NCBI RefSeq assembly: GCF_018860665.1
Contig: NZ_JAHKPK010000025.1
Coordinates: 100,279-164,278 of the forward strand
Origin: Pacificibacter marinus
GTDB taxonomy: Bacteria > Pseudomonadota > Alphaproteobacteria > Rhodobacterales > Rhodobacteraceae
Reading direction: 5' to 3'
Length of the DNA stretch: 64,000 nucleotides
How positions within the stretch are numbered: the stretch's first letter is position 1; every line of letters begins with the position of its first letter. Below, one piece after another: positions 33,431-43,349 of this stretch. A program made the translations under genes and the position numbers. The notes beneath the pieces were generated by a model. That model made no database searches. It worked only from the letters and a program-made list of their open reading frames with translations, and had not been told where the DNA came from.

Positions 33431-34069
33431 ATGCAAAAAGACGATCCCTTTGGTTTCGATATGTCCGCAGCGAAGGACAAACAAAAGCGTCGCGGCGGAC
33501 GCCGCGGCATGTCAGGTGCGTTCGAGACCTCGAAAAGAGAGTGCGAACACGAAGGATGTACCGAAGCCGGTCAATACCGCGCCCCGCGCTCCCCTGATCA
33601 TTTGGATGAATTCAAATGGTTCTGCAAAGAACATGTTCGGGCTTATAACCTGAAATGGAATTTTTTCGACAATGCAACGCCAGAAGAAATAGACGAACAG
33701 CATAAGGCATCGGAAACGGGTGAACGCCCGACCAAGCCTTTTGGCCGTAAAGTCACCAGCGAAGAACGCGCTTGGGCGCGTCTCGGCGTGGATGATCCGC
33801 ATCAAGTTTTGGGTGAAAACGCCACACAAAACCCCGGACGAAGCGACCCCGGTGCCTCAACCCGCAAACTGCCACCCCTTGAGCGTCAAGCGATTGAGAT
33901 TCTGGAAGTCAAAGATCACTGGACCAAGGCCGAGATCAAAAAGCAGTACCGCAGCTTGATCAAAGTCTTGCACCCAGACGTCAACGGCGGCGACCGATCA
34001 CAAGAAGAACAGCTGCAACAAGTTGTTTGGGCATGGGATCAAGTCAAAGAAAGCCGCTGGTTCAAGTAA
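33431..34069 (+). CDS. J-domain (DnaJ-like) protein with N-terminal Cys/His cluster
   Basis: 212 residues from ATG 33431; a GTG/ATG further upstream is less favoured. The J-domain is at the C-terminus (about 152-212), with HPD at 181-183 in LIKVLHPDVNGG. The N-terminal half holds C38, C43, C65 and H68 in CEHEGC and WFCKEH, a likely zinc site. A short alphaproteobacterial J-protein of this layout is usually encoded between bolA and cobS. It should stimulate DnaK on a specific client, which is not known. Confidence 0.88.
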   Translation: MQKDDPFGFDMSAAKDKQKRRGGRRGMSGAFETSKRECEHEGCTEAGQYRAPRSPDHLDEFKWFCKEHVRAYNLKWNFFDNATPEEIDEQHKASETGERPTKPFGRKVTSEERAWARLGVDDPHQVLGENATQNPGRSDPGASTRKLPPLERQAIEILEVKDHWTKAEIKKQYRSLIKVLHPDVNGGDRSQEEQLQQVVWAWDQVKESRWFK

Positions 34070-34106
34070 GCCACCGATTTTAAGTCAGCTTGGCGCATCA
34101 GATACT

Positions 34107-34137
34107 AAAAAGGCCGCTCCATTTGGGCGGCCTTTTT
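34107..34137 (+). terminator. Bidirectional terminator between the J-domain and DUF808 genes
   Basis: Perfect 11-bp stem AAAAAGGCCGC/GCGGCCTTTTT (34107-34117 with 34127-34137), 9-nt loop. It serves both convergent genes. Confidence 0.9.
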
Positions 34138-34162
34138 GCATAGTCATACAACATGCATGAAA

Positions 34163-35137
34163 TCAGTGATGCGTGTTTTCTTTTCCCGTCAGTTTGGCAA
34201 TCGCCGGATCAATGATCTTCGCCACCAAAGGGATCAGCAGCAGGCCGACGATCAGCCCGAAAATCCCATCAAAGAACGCGGTGACAAACCATGTGACAAA
34301 TCCCGTGGCACGACCGACCATATGCGCAGCCCCCTCGGCCAGGTCATGAATACTTTGATAAGGTTCATGCAGTCCAAATGCGTGCAGACCATGAATCACA
34401 ATAGACCCGCCAACCCAAATCATCGCGGCGGTGCCAATGATCAGCAACGCCCTCATCAGATAAGGCATGAATTTCACGATCCCGTGGCCTAAAGCCCGCG
34501 TCACCCCCAAGCGCCCAACCCGCGCCAACCACAGACCAACATCATCGGCTTTCACGATCAGCGCCACAGCGCCATAAACAGCGACCGTGATAAATATCCC
34601 AGCAAGGCCCAAAGCCCCCGCTTTGAACCAAATCGATCCCTCTGGATCAATGCCCGACAAAATGATTGTCATGATCTCAGCCGATAAAATAAAATCTGTT
34701 TTCACGGCACCGGCCACCTTGGACTCTTCCAAATGAACCGGATCGCCCTCGCCCGCTTTTTGTCCATCCGCATAGGGCGCATGAGGCTTGAACAGGTGAT
34801 AGACTTTTTCAGCCCCCTCAAAACACAAATACCCCCCGCCCAGCATCAGGAGCGGCGTGATCAACCACGGTGCAAAGGTCGACAGCAGCAAAGCCGCAGG
34901 CAACAAAATGATCAGCTTGTTCTTGATCGATCCCCAAGCGATTTTGCCAACGATGGGCAACTCACGCGCAGGCTGAAACCCTTGCACATATTTGGGCGTC
35001 ACGGCAGCGTCATCAATCACAGCGCCTGCAGCCTTGCTTGAGGCTTTCAGCGCCTGAGTTGCGATATCATCTACATTGGCGGCCGCCACTTTGGCGATCC
35101 CTGCCACGTCATCCAATAGGGCCAACAAGCCACTCAT
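34163..35137 (-). CDS. DUF808 (YedI-like) inner-membrane protein
   Basis: 324 residues from ATG 35137, behind GAGGAC. The family start MSGLLALLDDVAGIAKVAA is exact. About seven membrane segments follow, with KVAGAVKTDFILSAEIMTIIL and LPIVGKIAWGSIKNK as family blocks. E. coli YedI belongs to it; the function is unknown. It sits on the minus strand inside what is elsewhere a plus-strand bolA/J-domain/cobS neighbourhood, next to a fasciclin gene on the same strand. Confidence 0.87.
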   Translation of the reverse strand: MSGLLALLDDVAGIAKVAAANVDDIATQALKASSKAAGAVIDDAAVTPKYVQGFQPARELPIVGKIAWGSIKNKLIILLPAALLLSTFAPWLITPLLMLGGGYLCFEGAEKVYHLFKPHAPYADGQKAGEGDPVHLEESKVAGAVKTDFILSAEIMTIILSGIDPEGSIWFKAGALGLAGIFITVAVYGAVALIVKADDVGLWLARVGRLGVTRALGHGIVKFMPYLMRALLIIGTAAMIWVGGSIVIHGLHAFGLHEPYQSIHDLAEGAAHMVGRATGFVTWFVTAFFDGIFGLIVGLLLIPLVAKIIDPAIAKLTGKENTHH

Positions 35138-35229
35138 ATATTCGTCCTCACGCTTTGGTTGCCTCATATGTAGTGGCGCGCGCGACCAGAGGCAAATGAT
35201 CCTCAAGGTTTGTCTCGTTTTTGCCCATA

Positions 35230-35257
35230 AAAAAGGGCGCCCTGTAAAGGACGCCCC
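35230..35257 (-). terminator. Terminator after the fasciclin gene
   Basis: 9-bp stem (35235-35243 with 35248-35256, one T-G), GTAA loop, followed on the minus strand by six T. Confidence 0.88.
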
Positions 35258-35289
35258 ATATCACTCGTTAAAAAACTGTCGTCGTCAGC

Positions 35290-35856
35290 TTACATCGCTG
35301 GCAACATCACCGCGTCGATCACGTGGATCACGCCGTTTGATTGCTTCACGTCAGCAATGGTGACGGAAGCCATATTGCCGTTTTCGTCTTCCAACATCAT
35401 CACGCCATCAACGTAAGAGGCTTGCAATGTACAGCCGCCCAAAGTTGGCACGGGGTGCTTGCCGCCATCGTCTGCGATCATGCCTTGCAATGCGTCTGCC
35501 ATCACGGCTTTGCCGACAACGTGGCAGGTCAGGATCGTGGTCAATTGGTCAATGTTTTCAGGCATCAACAATGTTTCAACGGTGCCCTCTGGCAGCGCTG
35601 CGAAAGCTGAGTTCACAGGAGCGAACACCGTAAACGGGCCGTCGCCTGCCAATGTGTCAACCAAACCAGCTGCAGTCACAGCCGCGACCAAAGTTGTGTG
35701 ATCGGCAGAGTTTACGGCGTTCTCAACGATATTTTTATCGGCAAACATTTCAGCGCCGCCAACCATCGGGTTTTCACCATGGTGATCGGCGTAAGCGGCG
35801 CCAGCTGTCAAAGCGATTGCAGTTGTAGCCGAAAGAAGTGTTTTTGCGAAAGTCAT
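35290..35856 (-). CDS. Secreted fasciclin-domain protein
   Basis: 188 residues from ATG 35856, which follows ACGGAGA; the frame upstream to 36018 is not homologous. Signal peptide (1-23, ending AYA), then one FAS1 domain with TTLVAAVTAAGLVDTLAGDGPFTVFAPVNSAFAAL and the C-terminal GVIHVIDAVMLP. Bacterial single-FAS1 proteins are periplasmic or exported adhesion/stress proteins. Two cysteines (in TCHVVGKA and GGCTLQAS) could form a disulfide. It has its own terminator and promoter region. Confidence 0.92.
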   Translation of the reverse strand: MTFAKTLLSATTAIALTAGAAYADHHGENPMVGGAEMFADKNIVENAVNSADHTTLVAAVTAAGLVDTLAGDGPFTVFAPVNSAFAALPEGTVETLLMPENIDQLTTILTCHVVGKAVMADALQGMIADDGGKHPVPTLGGCTLQASYVDGVMMLEDENGNMASVTIADVKQSNGVIHVIDAVMLPAM

Positions 35857-36119
35857 GATGTTTCTCCGTTGGGTGTCAAAACCCTCGTCCATTTTGGCGA
35901 GGTTACAATGGGTACGGAGCCCCTTTGACTTTGGACCATTTAAAATCATCACATGATGGTCACGTTGAATTGAGATCAAAATGTGATCCAAAGGCAGCGC
36001 TGCACCGTATGTGCACAATCATGTTTATAGCGATTGATCCCCTGCGCGCCCCTTGCACCCACGCGTTGAAAAGGGCAAGAAGGCACAAAGACACAACAGC
36101 TATCAGAACAGGCCACACC

Positions 36120-37088
36120 ATGGATGCGAATGCAAAACCTACCGAAGTGATTTCAGTCCGCGATGTTTTTGGTATCGACACGGATATGACCGTCAAAGGG
36201 TTTGCGGATCGCACCGACCGCGTGCCTGAGGTCGACAGCACTTATAAATTTGACCCGGACACCACGATGGCGATTTTGGCGGGATTTTCGCACAATCGTC
36301 GCGTGATGATCCAAGGCTACCACGGCACGGGCAAATCCACTCACATCGAACAGGTGGCAGCGCGCCTCAACTGGCCCTCCGTGCGTGTGAACCTTGATAG
36401 CCATATTTCGCGTATCGATTTGATCGGCAAAGACGCGATCAAATTGCGCGATGGCAAACAGGTCACGGAATTCCATGAAGGAATCTTGCCTTGGGCCCTG
36501 CGCAACCCTGTTGCGATTGTATTCGACGAATATGACGCGGGCCGCGCAGATGTGATGTTCGTGATCCAGCGGATTTTGGAAACAGACGGCAAATTGACCT
36601 TGCTTGATCAAAACGAAATCATCACGCCGAACCCCTATTTCCGTTTGTTCGCGACAGCAAACACAGTGGGCCTTGGCGACACAACCGGTCTGTATCACGG
36701 CACGCAACAGATCAACCAAGCGCAGATGGACCGTTGGTCTTTGGTGGCAACGCTCAACTACCTAAACCATGATGCGGAAACCAACATCGTTTTGTCCAAG
36801 ACCCCGCATTACAACACCGAAAAAGGCCGCAAACAGATCAGCCAAATGGTGACAACGGCTGCGCTGACACGCACGGCCTTTATGAACGGCGACCTGTCCA
36901 CCGTGATGTCACCGCGCACCGTGATCACTTGGGCGCAAAATGCAGAGATTTTCCGCGATGTGGGCTATGCCTTCCGCCTGACATTCCTCAACAAATGTGA
37001 TGAACTTGAGCGTCAGACAGTGGCCGAGATTTACCAGCGCTGCTTTGACGAAGAATTGCCTGAATCAGCTGTCAGCATGACAATGTAA
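36120..37088 (+). CDS. cobS: Cobaltochelatase subunit CobS (AAA+ ATPase)
   Basis: 322 residues from ATG 36120; no upstream start gives family similarity. Walker A is GYHGTGKST (66-74), Walker B is IVFDEYD, and sensor regions are [14 protein letters not shown]. CobS and CobT form the chaperone-like ATPase that drives cobalt insertion into hydrogenobyrinate diamide by CobN in aerobic cobalamin synthesis. cobT follows 233 bp downstream, after a hairpin. Confidence 0.96.
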   Translation: MDANAKPTEVISVRDVFGIDTDMTVKGFADRTDRVPEVDSTYKFDPDTTMAILAGFSHNRRVMIQGYHGTGKSTHIEQVAARLNWPSVRVNLDSHISRIDLIGKDAIKLRDGKQVTEFHEGILPWALRNPVAIVFDEYDAGRADVMFVIQRILETDGKLTLLDQNEIITPNPYFRLFATANTVGLGDTTGLYHGTQQINQAQMDRWSLVATLNYLNHDAETNIVLSKTPHYNTEKGRKQISQMVTTAALTRTAFMNGDLSTVMSPRTVITWAQNAEIFRDVGYAFRLTFLNKCDELERQTVAEIYQRCFDEELPESAVSMTM

Positions 37089-37138
37089 GCCAGTGCTCGC
37101 TGCGGCAACGACTTGAATAAGACAGTTATGAAATGACA

Positions 37139-37167
37139 AAAGAGGGATGCATTTTGCGTCCCTCTTT
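37139..37167 (+). terminator. Hairpin between cobS and cobT
   Basis: 12-bp stem (37139-37150 with 37156-37167, one T-G), loop ATTTT, flanked by A and T runs. It looks like a bidirectional terminator; cobT then needs its own promoter or read-through. Confidence 0.75.
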
Positions 37168-37321
37168 AATTTTAACGCAGATGCCACATAATTTCGAAAT
37201 CCAACTGACGTGATTGTTTGTTGGATCTGCGGCTTGCCCCGTCCAAATTGCAGTCGATTTTGCACCCGTGACGCCCCGCTTTCTCTTGCCCGCCGCCGCG
37301 CAGAGTGATTTAACACGAGGC

Positions 37322-39196
37322 ATGATAAAGCCCAGCGACAACCCCGCAGATCCGTTCAAAAAGGCCCTAGCAGAGGCCACCAAAGTCTTGGCCAATGATT
37401 CCGATTTGACCATCACCTATTCTATGGATCCATCGGGCCTGACACCTGACACAGTGCGGTTGCCGCAGATTTCGCGTCGGGTGACCCGTGACGAGGTGTT
37501 GATCGCACGCGGCACGGCTGACGCCTTGGCTTTACGGCACAAATTTCACAACGACAGCACCTTCAATCGCTATGCGCCTCAAGGGCAAATGGCGTTCGAC
37601 ATCTATGACGCGCTGGAAACCGCACGGGTCGAAGCCGTCGGCGCGCGCCACATGCCGGGCACCAGCAAAAACATCGATGCGAAAATCGGCAACGATGCGA
37701 TGCGCCGTGGCTATGACGGGGTGAAATCCACCGATGATGCGCCTCTGGCTCAGGCTATGGGCTATTACATGCGCCACCTCACAACAGGGCGCGATCTGCC
37801 CGCCGGTGCGCAAAACGTGATGGAGATTTGGCGCAATTTCATCGAACAGCAAACAACCGGCGCATTTGATGATCTTGACAGTTTTTTGGACGACCAGCGC
37901 GCTTTTGCCCGCCTTGCGCGCCGCCTGATCGAAGACCTCGGCTACGGCGATCAACTGGGGGACGACCCAGATGAATTGGATTCTGACGAAGACCAAAACG
38001 CTGAAAACGACGAAGACCAAGACGACGTCGAATCCGAGGGCGAAGATCAAGAGCAAGAAGACGATCAAGAGGCCGCGCCAGAGAGCGCTCAAGAGGAACA
38101 ACAAGACGCCTCTGAGGCCACAGTGTCGTCAGACGATATGGCCCAAGAAGAATACGCCGACGAGATGGAAATGCCCAACGAGGAGGCCGAAGCCGAGCCC
38201 CCTCAATCGGCCCCTGTGTCTGACGCCGATCCAAATTACCAAGTCTTTTCAACAAAATATGACGAAGAAATCACAGCCGAAGACTTGGCTGAACCCGCTG
38301 AGCTGGAACGTCTGCGCGCCTATTTGGACCAACAGCTTGAGCCTTTGAAAGGCGCTGTATCGCGCTTGGCCAACAAATTGCAACGCCGCTTGCAGGCCCA
38401 GCAAAACCGGTCATGGGAATTTGATTTAGAGGAAGGCACATTGGACGCTGGCCGCTTGGCCCGCGTGATTGCCAACCCCACCACACCTTTGTCGTTCAAG
38501 CACGAAAAAGACACTGAGTTCCGCGACACCGTCGTGACCATTTTGCTCGACAATTCAGGCTCAATGCGCGGACGCCCGATTTCAATCGCGGCGATCTGTG
38601 CCGATGTGCTGTCGCGCACGCTGGAACGCTGCTCGGTCAAAGTCGAAGTGCTCGGGTTCACCACCCGCGCGTGGAAAGGCGGGCAAAGCCGCGAAGAATG
38701 GCTGGCCCATGGTCGCCCGCAAATGCCCGGTCGTTTGAACGATCTGCGCCACATCATTTACAAAAATGCAGACGCGCCGATGCGCCGCACACGGGCCAAT
38801 TTGGGTCTGATGATGAAAGAAGGCTTGCTGAAAGAAAACATCGATGGCGAAGCGCTTGAATGGGCGCACCGCAGGATGATGGCACGCCCTGAGGCGCGTA
38901 AAATCTTGATGGTGATCTCTGACGGTGCCCCTGTGGATGACAGCACCCTATCAGTGAATCCTGCGAATTATTTGGAAAAGCATCTGCGCGATGTGATTGA
39001 ATTGGTTGAAAAACGCAAACAGGTCGAACTGATCGCGGTCGGCATCGGCCATGATGTGACCCGTTATTACGAACGCGCTGTAACCATCACAGACGTGGAA
39101 CAATTGGCCGGAGCGATGACCGAACAGTTGGCGTCTTTGTTCGACACAGATCCACGCGCAAGAGCCCGTTTTGCTGGCATTCGCAAAGCCATGTAA
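37322..39196 (+). CDS. cobT: Cobaltochelatase subunit CobT
   Basis: 624 residues from ATG 37322 behind CGAGG; the frame extends upstream without family similarity. The N-terminal CobT domain (about 1-215) is followed by a very acidic Asp/Glu/Gln-rich linker (about 217-310) and a von Willebrand A domain whose MIDAS motif is DNSGSM at 410-415. It partners with CobS in a two-ring complex with CobN. The acidic linker is a family feature. The end (FAGIRKAM) is typical. Confidence 0.96.
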   Translation: MIKPSDNPADPFKKALAEATKVLANDSDLTITYSMDPSGLTPDTVRLPQISRRVTRDEVLIARGTADALALRHKFHNDSTFNRYAPQGQMAFDIYDALETARVEAVGARHMPGTSKNIDAKIGNDAMRRGYDGVKSTDDAPLAQAMGYYMRHLTTGRDLPAGAQNVMEIWRNFIEQQTTGAFDDLDSFLDDQRAFARLARRLIEDLGYGDQLGDDPDELDSDEDQNAENDEDQDDVESEGEDQEQEDDQEAAPESAQEEQQDASEATVSSDDMAQEEYADEMEMPNEEAEAEPPQSAPVSDADPNYQVFSTKYDEEITAEDLAEPAELERLRAYLDQQLEPLKGAVSRLANKLQRRLQAQQNRSWEFDLEEGTLDAGRLARVIANPTTPLSFKHEKDTEFRDTVVTILLDNSGSMRGRPISIAAICADVLSRTLERCSVKVEVLGFTTRAWKGGQSREEWLAHGRPQMPGRLNDLRHIIYKNADAPMRRTRANLGLMMKEGLLKENIDGEALEWAHRRMMARPEARKILMVISDGAPVDDSTLSVNPANYLEKHLRDVIELVEKRKQVELIAVGIGHDVTRYYERAVTITDVEQLAGAMTEQLASLFDTDPRARARFAGIRKAM

Positions 39197-39275
39197 GACA
39201 CGCGATCCACAGGTGATATTAATAATACGTGAATGATGCCGACGCCTCATGGCGCCCAAGACAAGGATCTATGAG

Positions 39276-41063
39276 ATGTTTCAAAGCTATGATGTCACAA
39301 GCAGCCCCGAGCAAGCCGCCCCGCGCGTCACAGCCCTGCGCGTCGCCATGGCAGATGCGGGGTTAGATGCCTTTATCGTGCCGCGCGCCGATGCACACCA
39401 AGGCGAATATGTTGCCCCTTGCGATGATCGTCTCGCTTGGTTGACGGGTTTCACAGGCTCGGCAGGGTTTTGCGTTGTTGCGCGCAATGCCGCGGCCATG
39501 TTCACCGATGGGCGTTACACCGTACAAGTGCGCGCACAATGTGATGCAGAGATTTTTGACTATGTTGATTGGCCCGCCACGTCACTTGGCACATGGATCG
39601 CCTCGCGCGATGCTGAAATCATCGGCTTTGACCCGTGGCTGCACACAGAACAAGACATCATCGCCCTGCGCAAAGCGCTTGAGCCCAGCGGCAAAACCGT
39701 TGTGGCCACCAGCAATGTGATCGACAAAATCTGGACAGACCGCCCCGCACGCCCCAACGCTCCCGTGATGTCTTTACCGATCGAGTTGACGGGGCGACGT
39801 TCAGAAGACAAGTTTGCGATGATCATTGAAGCCCTGAAGGATGCTGGGGCCGATACCGTTGTCTTCACCCTGCCTGACAGTTTATCTTGGTTGCTCAATA
39901 TTCGCGGAGCTGATGTGGCACATAATCCTGTGGTGCAGGCTTTTGCCACGCTGAACGTAGAGGGTAAGATGCATCTGTTTGATGAGGCCTCTAAATATGA
40001 CAGCCTTGGCCCTGATCCGCGCATCACAATCGCGCCCCGCTCAGAATTTCAAACCTATTTGAAAACACTTGAAGGCAGAGTTCTGATCGATCCGGCCTCA
40101 GCACCTTACGCCTTGCGCAGCTTGATCGAGGACGCAGGGGCCACGATTGTCACCGGCAAAGACCCCTGCATCATGCCCAAGGCTTGTAAAACCGAAGCCG
40201 AAATCGCAGGCGCGCGCGAGGCGCATCTGCGTGATGGTGCTGCCATGGTTGAATTTTTGGCTTGGCTCGACGCGCAAGACCCAAGCACACTGTCTGAGAT
40301 TTCAGCTGCCACAGCGCTTGAAGGGTTCCGTGCCGCCACCAACCAGCTCAAAGATATTTCCTTTGAGACCATTAGTGGTTCTGGGCCAAATGGCGCCATC
40401 GTCCATTACCGCGTCAACACTGATACAGATCGCCCGTTGTCCGAAAGTGAAATTCTATTGATCGACAGCGGCGGGCAATATGTTGATGGCACAACGGATA
40501 TCACCCGCACGGTATCTCTGGGGCATCCCAAAGCCGAAGAACGCGCCTCCTTTACTGCCGTGCTACAAGGCATGATCGCAATTTCAACCGCGCGCTTTCC
40601 ACGCGGTGTCGCGGGCGCGCATTTGGATGCGCTGGCTCGCGCGCCTTTGTGGCGCATGGGGCGTGATTATGACCACGGTACAGGCCACGGCGTTGGTGCC
40701 TATTTGTCTGTGCATGAAGGCCCGCAGCGTATTTCGCGGGCATCTCTTTTGGCCTTGCAAGAAGGCATGATCCTGTCCAATGAACCAGGGTATTATAAGG
40801 CCGGTGCCTATGGCATTCGCATTGAAAACCTGATCGTCGTGCGCAAGGCTGGTGAAATTTCAGGCAGCGATGCCCGCGACATGTTGGATTTCGAAACCCT
40901 GACCTTTGTGCCAATTGACCGCGACATGATAAACGCCGATGAATTGGCACCATGGGAACGCGATTGGCTTGACGGGTATCACGCGCAGGTCTGGGATGTT
41001 ATTTCCCCCCGCGTGAGCGAGGCCGCGCGCGAGTGGTTGCGACAGGCAACCGCTGCATTGTGA
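39276..41063 (+). CDS. pepP: Xaa-Pro aminopeptidase (M24B)
   Basis: 595 residues from ATG 39276 behind AAGGA; the start at 39249 is also in frame. Two N-terminal creatinase-like domains (about 20-300) precede a pita-bread M24 catalytic domain with metal ligands in LLIDSGGQYVDGTTDITRT, the HGTGHGVGAYLSVHEGP histidines, NEPGYY and GIRIENL. It removes N-terminal residues next to proline using two metals. The long three-domain form is common in alphaproteobacteria. Confidence 0.93.
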   Translation: MFQSYDVTSSPEQAAPRVTALRVAMADAGLDAFIVPRADAHQGEYVAPCDDRLAWLTGFTGSAGFCVVARNAAAMFTDGRYTVQVRAQCDAEIFDYVDWPATSLGTWIASRDAEIIGFDPWLHTEQDIIALRKALEPSGKTVVATSNVIDKIWTDRPARPNAPVMSLPIELTGRRSEDKFAMIIEALKDAGADTVVFTLPDSLSWLLNIRGADVAHNPVVQAFATLNVEGKMHLFDEASKYDSLGPDPRITIAPRSEFQTYLKTLEGRVLIDPASAPYALRSLIEDAGATIVTGKDPCIMPKACKTEAEIAGAREAHLRDGAAMVEFLAWLDAQDPSTLSEISAATALEGFRAATNQLKDISFETISGSGPNGAIVHYRVNTDTDRPLSESEILLIDSGGQYVDGTTDITRTVSLGHPKAEERASFTAVLQGMIAISTARFPRGVAGAHLDALARAPLWRMGRDYDHGTGHGVGAYLSVHEGPQRISRASLLALQEGMILSNEPGYYKAGAYGIRIENLIVVRKAGEISGSDARDMLDFETLTFVPIDRDMINADELAPWERDWLDGYHAQVWDVISPRVSEAAREWLRQATAAL

Positions 41064-41123
41064 CATATACCTGTTAAGACTGGTCTGCTAGAATAAACTA
41101 AATTTGAACGAGGGGGACAGATA

Positions 41124-41465
41124 ATGACTGACCATATACACATTCGCGTGGCACCTGGGACTTGGGTTGTGCGTGCAGGCGGTGCCGTTTTGGGCGAAAC
41201 AAATGCGGCATTGGAACTGACCGAAGGTGATTACCCGCCCGTGATTTATTTTCCACGCGACGCACTGGCCATGGCATTTTTGGACGCGTCTGACACGACG
41301 TCCACCTGCCCGCACAAAGGCGTCGCCTCGCATTTTTCGATTCAAACCAAGTCTGTTTTGATTAAAGATGCCGCTTGGTCATATGAATCCCCCACAGCGG
41401 GTATCGAGCGCATCAAAGATTACATTGCGTTTTATCCGCAAAAAGCCGCAGTAGAGATGCTCTAA
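41124..41465 (+). CDS. DUF427 domain protein
   Basis: 113 residues. The DUF427 core is seen in VVRAGGAVLGETNAALELTEG, YFPRDALAMAFL, TSTCPHKGVASHFSI and the ending AWSYESPTAGIERIKDYIAFYP. The single conserved cysteine lies in the TCPHKG motif. The family has a double-psi-like beta fold with unassigned function. GAGGGGG precedes the ATG and a terminator follows. Confidence 0.87.
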   Translation: MTDHIHIRVAPGTWVVRAGGAVLGETNAALELTEGDYPPVIYFPRDALAMAFLDASDTTSTCPHKGVASHFSIQTKSVLIKDAAWSYESPTAGIERIKDYIAFYPQKAAVEML

Positions 41466-41492
41466 TCTATTTTGAACATGGCTATAGGTATG

Positions 41493-41519
41493 AAAAGGCG
41501 CTCTCGGTGGCGCCTTTTT
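41493..41519 (+). terminator. Terminator after the DUF427 gene
   Basis: 9-bp stem AAAAGGCGC/GCGCCTTTT (41493-41501 with 41510-41518), 8-nt loop, T run. It also lies just beyond the end of the convergent CLC gene. Confidence 0.85.
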
Positions 41520-41561
41520 CATGCCGGTTTTATTTTTATGTCGTCCAAAACAAACGCCCGA

Positions 41562-43247
41562 TCAGCTATGCTCTTCAGCAGCGGTCTCGGCCAAAGCCTT
41601 GCTAAACACTCGCAAAGCATCGACGTGAAATAGCGCACCATGCAATTCAGGCTCGCTGCCCTCAAGCAACGTCACAACGGGAATAAACACCAAATTATGT
41701 GCCTCAAAGATCGGCATCGCGGTCTTAAGTGTCGCATTTGGCGAAATATAAAGCCCCTTTTTGATCAGTCTTTTACACTCGTCTTCTTTGGCGGCCCGTG
41801 CTGCATCTGGTGCGCGATAGCACTGATGCACCCGTACAGTGGCCAATAAATAAGCCTGCGGACCTGCGGCCAAATGCACGCCCCGGCGTTCTAACAGTGT
41901 CAAAAAGAACGACCGATCCACAAGCTTTGACGCAATGGCCGTGGATAAGGACACAGCCACCATCACAGCCAGCCCCGTTTGCCAATCGCCCGTCAGCTCA
42001 AACACAATCAATGTTGTCGAAATCGGCGCGCCCAAAACGGCAGCGGCCACTGCGCCCATGCCCGCCAAAGCATAAAGCGTCACAGTGCCAGACACATCAG
42101 GGAACACGGCCGTGGCGATCAAACCAAATGCCAAACCAGACATAGCGCCGACCATCAACGCAGGGGAAAATACGCCCCCCCCCATACGCCCCGCCATGGT
42201 GATGGCGACGGCTGCCACTTTGATCACGGTGAAGACGATGGCCTGCCAGATCAACAATTGCCCCGTCAATGCAGCCGATGTGGTCTCGTATCCAACCCCA
42301 ATCACATGGGGAAACACAATCGCCAAAAGCCCCAACATCAGCCCAGCCAACGCGGGGCGAAACACCGGCGGAAGATGTATTTTTTCCACCACCCAAGTTC
42401 CAAAATCATCGGCCATAAAAATAGACCGCATCATCAACACAGCGATCAACCCGCAAACGCAGCCCAACAACATAAAGGCGGGCAGCTCGACGTAAAATGA
42501 CAGCGCCCCTTCAGCCGCCAAGGTGAATTCGGTCACATCGCCAAATTCCAACCTGTTGATCACAGTGCCCGCAACGGCAGCGATAGCAATCGGTGCAAAA
42601 GCGTGAACGGCGAAATGGCGCAAGATGACTTCAAGCGCGAAAAGCGCCCCCGCAATAGGCGCATTGAACGAGGCAGACACTGCCCCCGCAACCGCACAGC
42701 CCAAAAGATCGCGCCCCGTGAGGCCGCTGGCGTGGATTCGATTGGACACCCAACTTGAAATCACGGCAGCCAAATGCACCACGGGGCCCTCACGCCCTGT
42801 CGACCCGCCTGTCGACAAGGTGATCAAAGACGCCGCAGCCGAGGCCAAGCCCGCGCGTTTTTCAACGCGTCCTTGATTCAGCGCAGCCCCCTCGATCACA
42901 TCCGCGACCGAGCGCACGCGCCCATCAGGCGTGAACCAATTGAGAATAACCCCAACGACCAAACCGCCCATCACAGGTAAAGACAGCACCCAAAACCACG
43001 GCAGATCTCTGGCCGCACTGTGCAAGATGTGTAGATCATCCACCCCATAGAAAAACGACTGCAAAGCGTTGATCCACTTGCGAAAAAATAACGCAGCAAA
43101 GCCCGAGGCCACGCCGATCAAAAGTGCTATGAACCAAAACTGCACCTGTGACGGGCCGCGCAGGCGCATCAACTGCAACGCCGATTTGAAGCCGCTACAC
43201 ATGTCACGCCACGCTTTATGTGGGTAGGATGAATTGTCATCGGCCAT
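41562..43247 (-). CDS. CLC-family chloride channel/transporter with C-terminal CBS-like region
   Basis: 561 residues with the CLC membrane domain (about 35-440): GSTGREGP at 149-156 with gating E153, GAVSASFNAPIAGALFALEV and GRMGGGVFSPALMVGA. A C-terminal soluble region (about 460-550) resembles one and a half CBS modules. At the position of the internal proton glutamate (E203 in E. coli ClC-ec1) the residue is V207, next to a conserved E206. Valine here is typical of channel-type CLCs, so coupling to protons may be lost. Function in anion balance or acid tolerance. Confidence 0.88.
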   Translation of the reverse strand: MADDNSSYPHKAWRDMCSGFKSALQLMRLRGPSQVQFWFIALLIGVASGFAALFFRKWINALQSFFYGVDDLHILHSAARDLPWFWVLSLPVMGGLVVGVILNWFTPDGRVRSVADVIEGAALNQGRVEKRAGLASAAASLITLSTGGSTGREGPVVHLAAVISSWVSNRIHASGLTGRDLLGCAVAGAVSASFNAPIAGALFALEVILRHFAVHAFAPIAIAAVAGTVINRLEFGDVTEFTLAAEGALSFYVELPAFMLLGCVCGLIAVLMMRSIFMADDFGTWVVEKIHLPPVFRPALAGLMLGLLAIVFPHVIGVGYETTSAALTGQLLIWQAIVFTVIKVAAVAITMAGRMGGGVFSPALMVGAMSGLAFGLIATAVFPDVSGTVTLYALAGMGAVAAAVLGAPISTTLIVFELTGDWQTGLAVMVAVSLSTAIASKLVDRSFFLTLLERRGVHLAAGPQAYLLATVRVHQCYRAPDAARAAKEDECKRLIKKGLYISPNATLKTAMPIFEAHNLVFIPVVTLLEGSEPELHGALFHVDALRVFSKALAETAAEEHS

Positions 43248-43349
43248 CGGATTCGCCGGTCCTATCTGCTGTCCGCATTGTCACTTGCGCTTTTCACATT
43301 GGCACTGCACCCTAAAGACATAACAGCCCCACCAGCAAACGAGCCCCTA

